Positions 36,503 through 44,536 of a stretch of 54,604 nucleotides of DNA are shown in pieces. The first letter of the stretch is position 1; every line of letters begins with the position of its first letter. A program made the position numbers and the translations under genes. Source of the stretch: Paludibacteraceae bacterium (GTDB lineage: Bacteria; Bacteroidota; Bacteroidia; Bacteroidales; Paludibacteraceae); assembly GCA_017527495.1 (NCBI GenBank), contig JAFXPY010000050.1, forward strand, positions 1-54,604. Reading direction: 5' to 3'. Under the pieces are notes generated by a model. The model had not been told where the DNA came from. It was given only the letters and a program-made list of their open reading frames with translations, and made no database searches.

Positions 36503-37240
36503 ATGATATATTTTCTCTCCGATGCACATATAGGTTCATTGCTTAGCGGTGATTCGTCGGCACATCAAAGCCGTATCACCGCTTTTCTTGACCAAATCAG
36601 GCATGACGCAACACAAATCTTTTTGCTTGGCGATTGGTTCGACTTTTGGTTTGAATACAAACGCACCATACCAAAGGGCTACGACCGTATGCTCGGCAAA
36701 CTTGCCGAACTGACAGACAGCGGTATTGAAGTACATTTTTTTGTCGGCAATCATGACATGTGGACTTTTGGCTACTTGGAGCAAAGCATAGGGCTCAAGG
36801 TTCATCATCATGAAGAGATAATGACTCTGTGCGGCAAACGCTGCTTTCTCGCTCACGGCGACACACTCTACACGCACAACAAAAAATTCATGGCACTGCT
36901 CAGAGTGTTCAAGAGTCCGTTCAATCAGTGGCTCTTTCGGAATGTGCTGCCTGCCAACTGGGGACTGAAAATGGCATTTAAGTGGTCGAAAAACAGCCGA
37001 GAAAAAGCCTTGAAATACGCCCACCCATACAGCGGAGAGGACAGAGAACATCTTGTTTTGTGGGCTAAAGAAAGAGAAAAAACAGAGCATTTCGACTATT
37101 ATATTTTCGGCCATCGGCACATTGAGCTGGATTTGATGCTGAAGACAAAAGCAAGAGTAATAATATTAGGTGACTGCTATAGTCTGTTCACCTATGGCAA
37201 AATGAACGAAAACGGAGAATTTATTTTAGACAATTTCTAA
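36503..37240 (+). CDS. lpxH: UDP-2,3-diacylglucosamine diphosphatase
   Basis: The 245-residue protein is a calcineurin-like metallophosphoesterase with all metal motifs: FLSDAHIGS, GDWFDFWFEY, VGNHDMW, AHGDTLYTHN and FGHRHIELD. The insertion with KSPFNQWLFRNVLPANWG matches the LpxH lid rather than generic phosphodiesterases. It removes UMP from UDP-diacylglucosamine to give lipid X in lipid A synthesis at the inner membrane. The gene follows the terminator of the foldase gene and precedes mazG by 39 nt. Confidence 0.9.
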   Translation: MIYFLSDAHIGSLLSGDSSAHQSRITAFLDQIRHDATQIFLLGDWFDFWFEYKRTIPKGYDRMLGKLAELTDSGIEVHFFVGNHDMWTFGYLEQSIGLKVHHHEEIMTLCGKRCFLAHGDTLYTHNKKFMALLRVFKSPFNQWLFRNVLPANWGLKMAFKWSKNSREKALKYAHPYSGEDREHLVLWAKEREKTEHFDYYIFGHRHIELDLMLKTKARVIILGDCYSLFTYGKMNENGEFILDNF

Positions 37241-37279
37241 ATCATAGCAAAAAAAAGCGATACATTATAATCAACAAAG

Positions 37280-38068
37280 ATGCAACACACAAGAGAAGAA
37301 CAACTACAAGCCTTCAATCGTCTGCTTGACGTGATGACAAGACTTCGCAAGGAATGTCCGTGGGACAGAAAACAGACTTTCGAGAGCCTTCGCGCCAACA
37401 CGATAGAAGAAGTATATGAGCTATCGTCTGCCATCAACCATAAAGACATGCAAGAGATATGCAAAGAATGTGGTGATGTGCTTCTGCATATTGTTTTCTA
37501 TGCTCACATGGGCAACGAGACAGGCGATTTTGACATTGCCGATGTTTGCAATCAACTCTGCGACAAACTCATCTTCCGCCACCCGCATGTCTATGGAGAA
37601 GCAAGCGCACAAACGGCAGAATTAGTTACACAGAATTGGGAAGATATAAAACAGAAAGAGAAAGGCGGCAACAAAACAATACTGAGCGGAGTGCCCGAAG
37701 CTCTACCTTCTGTGATTAAAGCACAACGCATACAGGAAAAGGCTCGCAACGCCGGGTTTGATTGGGAAGAAAGAGAACAGGTGTGGGACAAAGTGAAAGA
37801 AGAAATCAATGAGTTCCAAGCGGAAATCAACAATATGGACGCCGACAAGATGGAAGCCGAGTTTGGCGATGTCATGTTCAGTCTTATCAATGCCGGCAGA
37901 TTGTACAAAATCAACCCCGACAACGCACTCGAACGCACCAACACAAAATTTATCAAACGCTTTACGTATTTAGAACAAAAAGCCAAAGAGCAAGGTCGCT
38001 CACTACGCGACATGACCCTCGCCGAGATGGAAGAGATATGGCAAGAAGCAAAGACGCAAGCTCTATGA
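37280..38068 (+). CDS. mazG: Nucleoside triphosphate pyrophosphohydrolase MazG
   Basis: The 262-residue protein has the two-domain MazG form. The first domain shows ECPWDRKQTFESLRANTIEE, YELSSAI and KECGDVLLHIVFYAHM with the EExxE-ExxD magnesium motif; the second shows VKEEINEFQAEI and EAEFGDVMFSLINAGR. It hydrolyses non-canonical or surplus nucleoside triphosphates to monophosphates and pyrophosphate and can lower ppGpp. Its stop overlaps the start of the HAD gene by 4 nt (ATGA). Confidence 0.93.
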   Translation: MQHTREEQLQAFNRLLDVMTRLRKECPWDRKQTFESLRANTIEEVYELSSAINHKDMQEICKECGDVLLHIVFYAHMGNETGDFDIADVCNQLCDKLIFRHPHVYGEASAQTAELVTQNWEDIKQKEKGGNKTILSGVPEALPSVIKAQRIQEKARNAGFDWEEREQVWDKVKEEINEFQAEINNMDADKMEAEFGDVMFSLINAGRLYKINPDNALERTNTKFIKRFTYLEQKAKEQGRSLRDMTLAEMEEIWQEAKTQAL

Positions 38069-38730
38069 TCAAAGCCGTTTTTTTCGATATGGACGGGGTC
38101 ATTTTTAATTCTATGCCCCGTCATGCCAAGGCATGGGAAATGGCAATGCATAAATACGGGTTTAACTTCAACGCTTACGACGCCTATCTCAATGAAGGAC
38201 GAACAGGTGCGTCGGTAATCAACGAGTGTTGCGAAAACACTTATCACCGTCAAGCGACACAGCAGGAAATCGAACAAATTTATCACGCCAAAACAGAAGC
38301 CTTCAACTCTTTCGGTATGCCGGAACCGATAGAAGGAATAAGCGATGTACTCCATTTCTTGAAAGAACATGGAATACAGATATGGATTGTAACAGGTTCG
38401 GGGCAACATAGTCTGATGGAAAGACTTGACAAACATTTTCCTGCCATCTTTTCTCGAGAGCGAATGATAACAGCTTACGATGTCAAGATTGGAAAACCGG
38501 ACAAAGAGCCTTACTACAAAGCACTGCTCAAAAGCGGTGTTGAGGCAGAAGAAGCCATCGTGGTCGAGAATGCACCATTAGGCGTTAAATCTGGCAAAGA
38601 GGCCGGACTTTTCACAATAGGTGTCAACACAGGCATTCTCGACCCTAAGGTACTAAAAGAAGCAGGAGCCGACCTCGTCTTACCCGACATGAAACAGCTA
38701 TTAGAGTATTTGAGAGATTTGAAGATTTGA
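38065..38730 (+). CDS. HAD-superfamily phosphatase / beta-phosphoglucomutase-like
   Basis: The ATG at 38065 gives 221 residues; the frame is open further upstream but family similarity starts here. Motif I is FFDMDGVIFNS with the nucleophile and acid Asp, motif II VTGSGQHSL, motif III GKPDKEPYYKAL with its Lys, and motif IV VVENAPLGVKSGKEAG. The helical cap follows motif I. This is the subfamily with beta-phosphoglucomutase, but a phosphatase acting on sugar phosphates is equally likely. The last residues RDLKI and the stop are encoded by an 8-nt repeat array, as in sufC. Confidence 0.88.
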   Translation: MIKAVFFDMDGVIFNSMPRHAKAWEMAMHKYGFNFNAYDAYLNEGRTGASVINECCENTYHRQATQQEIEQIYHAKTEAFNSFGMPEPIEGISDVLHFLKEHGIQIWIVTGSGQHSLMERLDKHFPAIFSRERMITAYDVKIGKPDKEPYYKALLKSGVEAEEAIVVENAPLGVKSGKEAGLFTIGVNTGILDPKVLKEAGADLVLPDMKQLLEYLRDLKI

Positions 38731-38797
38731 AGATTTGAAGATTTGAAGATTTCTGAATACTCCGAAAATTCAGAATACTCAGAATACTCCGACATTG
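38714..38797. repeat. Joined 8-nt and 9-nt arrays (A3 and B3)
   Basis: From 38714 to 38752 four to five GATTTGAA units run across the stop of the HAD gene (38728-38730). They pass directly into five 9-nt units of the ATTCAGAAT/ACTCCGAAA type up to about 38797, 15 nt before the next start codon. It is the only place where two families meet. Confidence 0.88.
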
Positions 38798-38811
38798 AAT
38801 ATTTAGCAACA

Positions 38812-41586
38812 ATGAAGCGATTTTTACTTTACATATTATTTTCTTTTTGCATAACGTCATCACTTTTTGCAAGTAAAAATATCAATCAGCAACAACTGAC
38901 CGATTCTCTTCGCTCTTTTGCAAGCCGCTATGCTGTTTTAGAAATGCGTGTGAGAATCAAAAAAATCCAACGTTCTGCCGGCACTGTCCGCATAGAGACA
39001 AATCCTGCTTTAAGTTATCTCTCCTACACACCCGAACGCGTCAAAGACCTAAAAGACATGGTGCGCCGCACCTTAGGCGTCAGTTTGGACACGAAAATCA
39101 AGATCTACACCGACGGCTACGAAATTGAGAACCTTATCAGCTCTCAATACTTACCAGAAGAAAAAAGGCGTACGCCCTATCTATTCACTTACTCAGAACA
39201 GCCCTTAACACGCAACCTCTCTCTGCCTTACGAAGTAACCAATGGTCTCCAAAACAAACATATCGCTCTTTGGGCAAGCCATGGACGCTTTTTCGACCAA
39301 GAGACTAACCGCTGGAAATGGCAACGTGCCAATCTCCTCGAAACAGTTGAAGACCTGCTTACAAGTTCGTTCACCATGCCTTTTCTCGTTCCTATGCTCG
39401 AGAATGCCGGTGCCATAGTCATACAACCGCGCGAACGCGACACACAAACCAACGAGGTCGTCATGGAAAGCAACGAAGCCATTGGCAACGACAAAAAAGC
39501 ATGGTTCCTGCCCAACATACCTGAGAGCGGAAATTATGCCGTATATGCATGGTACGAGCAAGGAGACAACATGAACGATAATGTGGTCTATACCATAATG
39601 CACGGCGGACAAGAAACCAAAATAAGCGTCAATCAACATATTGGCGGGCACACATGGATTTATTTGGGCACATATTTTTTCGAAAAAGGGCAAGACGAAC
39701 ATAATGGTGTCAGAATCACTAACCTTGGCAACTTGCGTACAAATCGATTGCAACATTGTCGTATGAAGTTTGGCGGTGGCATGGGCGATATTCCTCGCTT
39801 TGCAAAAAACGACACAGCCCCAGCCACAACGAGCCAACTGCCACGTTGGATGGAAGGCTCACGCTATTGGCTGCAATATGCCGGCATACCTGACTCTGTT
39901 TTCCTCTTTTCGGAAGGCAAAAGCGACTATACCGACGACTTCACAAGTCGCGGACGATGGGTCAACTATATCTGTGGCGGCTCAGTGGTTAATCCCGATA
40001 ATATCGGACTTAAAATACCTATCAATTTAGGACTTGCATTCCACACCGACGCAGGTACATGCCTCGGCGACACAACGATAGGCACACTGACAATCTACAC
40101 TATTCACGACAACGACAAACACACCACAACACCTATCGGGACAAGTCGTATGACTATACGCGACTATGCCGACTATGTACAGACACAGGTCGTGGAAGAC
40201 ATACGCCGCGTGTATGCTCCTGAATGGAACAGACGCGAATTGCGCAACTCATCTTATAGTGAGACACGCAACCCCGTCGTGCCTACGATAATTCTTGAAT
40301 CACTATCGCACCAAAACATAGCCGACATGCGCTATGGTCACGACCCAAGATTTAAGTTCTTGCTCGCACGCGCTGTCTATAAAGGCATTGCCAAATATCT
40401 TGCCGAGCAAGAAAACACCACCTACACCATTCAACCCCTTCCCGTCAATAGTTTTGCAATCGAACGACGCAACGACAACCTTCTCCACCTCTCGTGGAAA
40501 GCGACAACAGACACTCTCGAACCAACGGCAAAACCTACTTTCTATATTGTGTACGAGCGAACAGATGGCGACTGGTCGCAAGGCATGAAGACAACACAGA
40601 ACTATATCGACCTGCCTATCACAAAAGGGAAACTGACAGAATATAAAGTTGTGGCAGGCAACGATGGTGGCATCTCTCTGCCAAGCGAAACTCTCGCAGC
40701 TCACATACACCCCAAAGAGAAAGGAACAGCACTGATCATCAACGGCTTCACACGCCTCTGCGCACCGGATTATATCCATTTCAACGACACTCTCAACGGC
40801 TTCGACAATCGCACACTCGGCATTGCATACCAAAACGACATATCGTTCACAGGCTTTCAGTACGAATTCAATCGCACACTGAAATGGAAAACAGATGACG
40901 ACCCCGGTTTTGGAGCAAGCCATCAAAACTATAACGCCACTCTCGAAAAAGGCAACACATTCGACTACCCTACCACACACGGACAAGCAATAGCACAAGC
41001 CGGCTATTCGTTTGTGTCACAAAGCCTTGCAAGCGTACAAAGCAATATAGACCCTGCACGATATGCCTTCGTAGATGTGATTTTAGGCAAACAAAAGACA
41101 ACCACACTGGGCACACAAAAAATCACAACCGACTATTTCATCTACCCCGACAACCTCAAAAATGCTCTCACACGCTATGCCCAACAGCACGGCAAGATAC
41201 TGCTCAGCGGAGCATACATCGCAACAGACATCTTCAGTAACGCACAATCTTCGCCAACAGACCAACTCTTTGCACAACAAGTCCTGCACTACCAAACACA
41301 ACCTAATGCAACTACATCTGCGACTATACATAATCAAACAACAACATATACCCTACTCACTCAACCCAACGAGACACGCATACCTGCCGAACATACTGAC
41401 GCTATAATGCCATACGGCGACAACACCACACCACTGCTTTTCTATCAAGACCAAAAGAGCATTGCCGCGATATATCACTGCGGCAACCATCAAACAATAG
41501 TCTTGGCTTTCCCTATTGAAAGCCTGCAGACACAGCAACAAATCGACGACATTATCAAACACTCAATAAATATCTTTGAACAATGA
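38812..41586 (+). CDS. Exported N-acetylmuramoyl-L-alanine amidase-like protein with golvesin-type domain
   Basis: The ATG at 38812 is directly followed by a signal peptide (FLLYILFSFCITSSLFA); an in-frame start at 38743 would read through the repeat array and is rejected. The 924-residue protein has the zinc-amidase elements ALWASHGRFFDQETNRWKWQ and LGLAFHTDAGTCLGDTTIG, with a golvesin-type beta-sandwich inserted between them (NYAVYAWYEQGDNMNDNVVY to HIGGHTWIYLGTYFFEKGQ). A fibronectin-like region (SFAIERRNDNLLHLSWKATT) and a long C-terminal part follow. Similar Bacteroidales proteins are often labelled xanthan lyase, but the amidase fold suggests peptidoglycan as substrate. A catalytic assignment remains uncertain. 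It overlaps rlmD by 4 nt. Confidence 0.72.
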   Translation: MKRFLLYILFSFCITSSLFASKNINQQQLTDSLRSFASRYAVLEMRVRIKKIQRSAGTVRIETNPALSYLSYTPERVKDLKDMVRRTLGVSLDTKIKIYTDGYEIENLISSQYLPEEKRRTPYLFTYSEQPLTRNLSLPYEVTNGLQNKHIALWASHGRFFDQETNRWKWQRANLLETVEDLLTSSFTMPFLVPMLENAGAIVIQPRERDTQTNEVVMESNEAIGNDKKAWFLPNIPESGNYAVYAWYEQGDNMNDNVVYTIMHGGQETKISVNQHIGGHTWIYLGTYFFEKGQDEHNGVRITNLGNLRTNRLQHCRMKFGGGMGDIPRFAKNDTAPATTSQLPRWMEGSRYWLQYAGIPDSVFLFSEGKSDYTDDFTSRGRWVNYICGGSVVNPDNIGLKIPINLGLAFHTDAGTCLGDTTIGTLTIYTIHDNDKHTTTPIGTSRMTIRDYADYVQTQVVEDIRRVYAPEWNRRELRNSSYSETRNPVVPTIILESLSHQNIADMRYGHDPRFKFLLARAVYKGIAKYLAEQENTTYTIQPLPVNSFAIERRNDNLLHLSWKATTDTLEPTAKPTFYIVYERTDGDWSQGMKTTQNYIDLPITKGKLTEYKVVAGNDGGISLPSETLAAHIHPKEKGTALIINGFTRLCAPDYIHFNDTLNGFDNRTLGIAYQNDISFTGFQYEFNRTLKWKTDDDPGFGASHQNYNATLEKGNTFDYPTTHGQAIAQAGYSFVSQSLASVQSNIDPARYAFVDVILGKQKTTTLGTQKITTDYFIYPDNLKNALTRYAQQHGKILLSGAYIATDIFSNAQSSPTDQLFAQQVLHYQTQPNATTSATIHNQTTTYTLLTQPNETRIPAEHTDAIMPYGDNTTPLLFYQDQKSIAAIYHCGNHQTIVLAFPIESLQTQQQIDDIIKHSINIFEQ

Positions 41587-42998
41587 GCAAGAAAAAACAA
41601 CTACCTGAATTTCAGAACATAACCATAACAGGTATTGCCGCTGAAGGCAAAGCAATAACACGCATTGACGACTATGTAGTCTTTGTGCCATGGGTAGTGC
41701 CCGGAGATGTGGTTAACCTAAAAATCACAAAGAAAAAACACAACTACATGGAAGGGACAGCAACAGATATTGTCAGTCCTTCACCGATGCGCATCGAACC
41801 GAGATGCCAACACTTTGGCAAATGCGGTGGCTGCAAATGGCAAATCTTGCCCTACGAGAAACAAATCGAATACAAACATCAGCAAGTCGTTGACGCACTC
41901 ACACATATCGGCAAACTCAACTTGCCCCGGATATCACCCATCAAAGGCTCTGCAAAGATATACGCCTACCGCAACAAACTTGAATTTACCTTTTCGGAAC
42001 AACGCTGGTACTCATGGGAAGAGATAGAAGCCGCAGGAGGTATCGACAAAATAAACAAGCAACCCGGATTAGGGTTTCATATCTCAAACAATTTCGACAA
42101 AGTGCTCGACATTGAGACCTGCTATCTGCAAGACGACATCAACAATCGCATACGAAACGAGATACGCCAATTTGCGCTAAACAACAATCTTTCATTCTTC
42201 AACCTGCGCAGTCAGACAGGTTTTTTGCGCAACATAATCATACGCACAAGCAACACACAACAACTTATGCTCATTGTCGTAATGACAACCGACGACAAAG
42301 ACAAACGCGAACTCTTACTCAGTCATATAGCCAACGAATTTCCTGAAATAACATCACTTCTGTATGTGATTAACGGCAAAGCCAACGACACCATAACAGA
42401 CCTTCCTGTTTATGTCTTTAAAGGCAACGACCACATAATTGAACAGATGGAAGATTTGCAATTCAAAGTTGGTCCTAAGTCGTTCTATCAGACCAATACC
42501 GACCAAGCCTACGAGCTATATAAAGTGGCACGCCAATTTGCCGAATTGACAGGCGATGAATTAGTGTTCGACCTCTACACCGGAACCGGTACAATAGCCA
42601 ATTTCGTGGCTCATCAGGCAAAGAAGGTGATAGGTATAGAATATGTGCCTGAGGCGATAGAAGACGCAAAGGTCAATTCTGCAATAAACAATATCGACAA
42701 CACACTATTCTATGCCGGTGATATGAAAGATATTCTCAACCAAGAGTTTATTGACCGTCACGGCCGACCGGATGTCATCATTACCGACCCACCTCGTGCC
42801 GGCATGCATCAAGATGTTATTGATGCCATTCTCTATGCCAAACCCAAGCGCATAGTCTATGTAAGTTGCAACCCTGCCACACAAGCGCGCGACCTTGCCT
42901 TGCTTGAAGCAGAGTATGAGATAACCGCTGTCCAACCGGTAGATATGTTCCCCCACACCCACCATGTGGAAAACGTAGTACAGTTGAAAAAGCGGTAG
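41583..42998 (+). CDS. rlmD: 23S rRNA (uracil-5-)-methyltransferase of the RlmD/RumA family
   Basis: The 471-residue protein has an N-terminal TRAM domain (ITITGIAAEGKAITRIDDYV), the iron-sulfur cysteines C75, C81 and C84 (CQHFGKCGGCKW) with a later Cys, a SAM-binding motif DLYTGTGTIANF and the catalytic region DPPRAGMH and VSCNPATQARDL with the nucleophilic Cys. The family methylates uracil at C5 in 23S rRNA or tRNA; the position (1939, 747 or tRNA 54) cannot be told here. It overlaps the preceding gene by 4 nt. A palindrome repeat and an insertion-sequence relic follow. Confidence 0.92.
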   Translation: MSKKKQLPEFQNITITGIAAEGKAITRIDDYVVFVPWVVPGDVVNLKITKKKHNYMEGTATDIVSPSPMRIEPRCQHFGKCGGCKWQILPYEKQIEYKHQQVVDALTHIGKLNLPRISPIKGSAKIYAYRNKLEFTFSEQRWYSWEEIEAAGGIDKINKQPGLGFHISNNFDKVLDIETCYLQDDINNRIRNEIRQFALNNNLSFFNLRSQTGFLRNIIIRTSNTQQLMLIVVMTTDDKDKRELLLSHIANEFPEITSLLYVINGKANDTITDLPVYVFKGNDHIIEQMEDLQFKVGPKSFYQTNTDQAYELYKVARQFAELTGDELVFDLYTGTGTIANFVAHQAKKVIGIEYVPEAIEDAKVNSAINNIDNTLFYAGDMKDILNQEFIDRHGRPDVIITDPPRAGMHQDVIDAILYAKPKRIVYVSCNPATQARDLALLEAEYEITAVQPVDMFPHTHHVENVVQLKKR

Positions 42999-43089
42999 AA
43001 ACATTTATTACCGTCCGATAAAAAGTGTAGATACGCTTATATATTATTGATAACTATTAGAATATAGCGAATATCAAAATAGAGAGCTT

Positions 43090-43178
43090 ACTTTTGAAGT
43101 GTATCGCGTAGCGATTATCTTTTAATAGAATAATCAGGTTAATTACAAACTTATATCCCGTAGGGATTTTCTTTTAAT
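43090..43178. repeat. REP-like palindromes of a second sequence type
   Basis: Two palindromes, ATCGC-gta-GCGAT (43103-43115) and ATCCC-gta-GGGAT (43155-43167), are 52 nt apart and both are followed by TCTTTTAAT. Spacing and design match the arrays at both ends of the window, but the stem sequences differ. They lie between rlmD and the transposase relic. From 42999 to 43089 I see only AT-rich sequence. Confidence 0.75.
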
Positions 43179-43189
43179 CTCAAAATATT

Positions 43190-43897
43190 ATCGTTGGATT
43201 GCAGCGTACATAAGGATAAACTACCATATACAAGTCTGTGATAATTACGTATATAAATGCTATCGCCTCCTCGGATTACAAGCGCAGACAAAGCATAAAG
43301 TACATTACAAGCCTCGTAAGATTAAAGACCGTTATCCGAACCTTATTTACTCCACTTGGAAAACTGTTGACAGACCTTTGCTGGTTGTGGTGTCAGATAT
43401 GACAGCATTCAAAATTGGCTATATACTTAACATTCTATTTTGATGTCTTTACAAAGGAAATACTGACTCACCAAGTTGCTGACAAACGCGGTTCAAAATG
43501 GCAGTATATTAAAGGATTAGAAGAGATCGTAACACGTATTAAGGGATTGGTTTTACCTGTCGTATTACATACTGACCAAGGCTCTGTATATGCTTCAATG
43601 GCTTATAACGAACTGATTAAAGATACCAACATTGTAAGGTCTATGTCAAGAGCAGACAAAACAACGGACAATCCGGTAAATGAGGCACTTAATGGTTGGA
43701 TTAAAGAACTGATGCAAGACTTCAAATTTGCACAATGCCGTACTTTTGAGCAAGTGAAAACAATTATTGAACAATACGTAAAATACTACAATATGCAACG
43801 ACCATGTTATGTTATAAACTATAACACACCTGATGCTTATAGACGCAAGTTCTATAACGGAAAATTACCGAAAAAAAATGAAAATAGAGGCGTATAG
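43190..43897 (+). pseudogene. IS3-family transposase (OrfB-like), 5'-truncated and frameshifted
   Basis: The frame from about 43190 reads DNYVYKCYRLLG, KVHYKPRKIKDRYPNLIYST and VVVSDMTAFKIG (first catalytic Asp), then shifts near 43415 into YLTFYFDVFTKEILTHQVAD, VLHTDQGSVYAS (second Asp), SMSRADKTTDNPVNEALNGW (catalytic Glu) and a normal end. So the DDE integrase core is present but broken by a one-base shift, and the helper OrfA and the left end are absent. It cannot produce an active enzyme without recoding. Similar Bacteroidales elements have the same KPRKIKDRYPNLIYSTW linker. Confidence 0.82.
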
Positions 43898-44042
43898 ATA
43901 TATTAATGAGGCAAATGAAAGTTTTATTAACAGTAACATAAATGCTCATTTAGAATTAGCCTATTTAGGACAATCAAATTATAATGAAAGCCCATATTCT
44001 TGGGATGATATTCTCAATCACTTTTCCACTCGGGCGAAATGA
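43879..44042 (+). other. Short open frame behind the transposase relic, identity unknown
   Basis: The frame from ATG 43879 encodes 54 residues (KIEAYRYINEANESFINSNI ... SPYSWDDILNHFSTRAK). It begins inside the last codons of the transposase relic and ends inside the 3' end of the opposite gene. The composition is protein-like but I recognise no family; it could be a fragment of a gene cut by the insertion. Confidence 0.3.
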
Positions 44043-44536
44043 TATTGGTTTTTGCTATATTCTTGTTCGGTCAGTATCAAACTGTCAACGGTCAGATTTA
44101 TAGCCTTCGAATCAACCTCTTCGCACCGTTTCATAATCACGTTCCACCTCTTTGGCACCAGAACTTTGCTCATAGTCAGCACATGAAATTCAATCATCTT
44201 ATTGCCGTCACGCTTCCATTTGAACCAACCGTTGCCATGATATGACAAATCCTCTTCAAACACACCCTCATTTTCCTGCCACTCCTTACCCAAATAATAG
44301 CCGTCATCGGCATAATCGTCGTAATAAGCCTTAAACCACAGCGGATTAGACGCTTCTCGCCATAGCCCGACAAGATAGGCGTCTGCCGGTCTGACAGCAT
44401 AGTCATACACTGCATCAGTCGGATGCTCATCATCAACAGTATCCTGCTTTTCTGCTTTATTACGTATAAGATAGACAGCCAAAACCACAACGGCAGCAAT
44501 TATTGCAATAATAATGATTATCGTTTTCTTTTTCAT
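44018..44536 (-). CDS. Hypothetical single-pass membrane protein
   Basis: The 172-residue protein has one N-terminal membrane segment (IIIIIAIIAAVVVLAVYLI) after a KKK start, which anchors a periplasmic domain of about 140 residues with many aromatic residues (LVGLWREASNPLWFKAYYDD, YHGNGWFKWKRDGNKMIEFH, LTVDSLILTEQEYSKNQYHF). The pattern of strands resembles lipocalin-like or DUF-type beta-barrels seen in Bacteroidetes (the LVGLWR opening is common to them), but no assignment is safe. Its start overlaps the stop of the transglutaminase-like gene (ATGA), so both are translated from one message. Confidence 0.75.
   Translation of the reverse strand: MKKKTIIIIIAIIAAVVVLAVYLIRNKAEKQDTVDDEHPTDAVYDYAVRPADAYLVGLWREASNPLWFKAYYDDYADDGYYLGKEWQENEGVFEEDLSYHGNGWFKWKRDGNKMIEFHVLTMSKVLVPKRWNVIMKRCEEVDSKAINLTVDSLILTEQEYSKNQYHFARVEK

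Noticed and set aside
38743-38811. Upstream in-frame ATG that would extend the amidase-like protein by 23 residues
   Set aside because: The extension is translation of the 9-nt repeat array; a signal peptide starts exactly at the ATG at 38812.
42999-43189. tRNA or other known RNA gene in the gap behind rlmD
   Set aside because: No cloverleaf or T-loop sequence is seen; the gap holds two short palindromes and AT-rich sequence.
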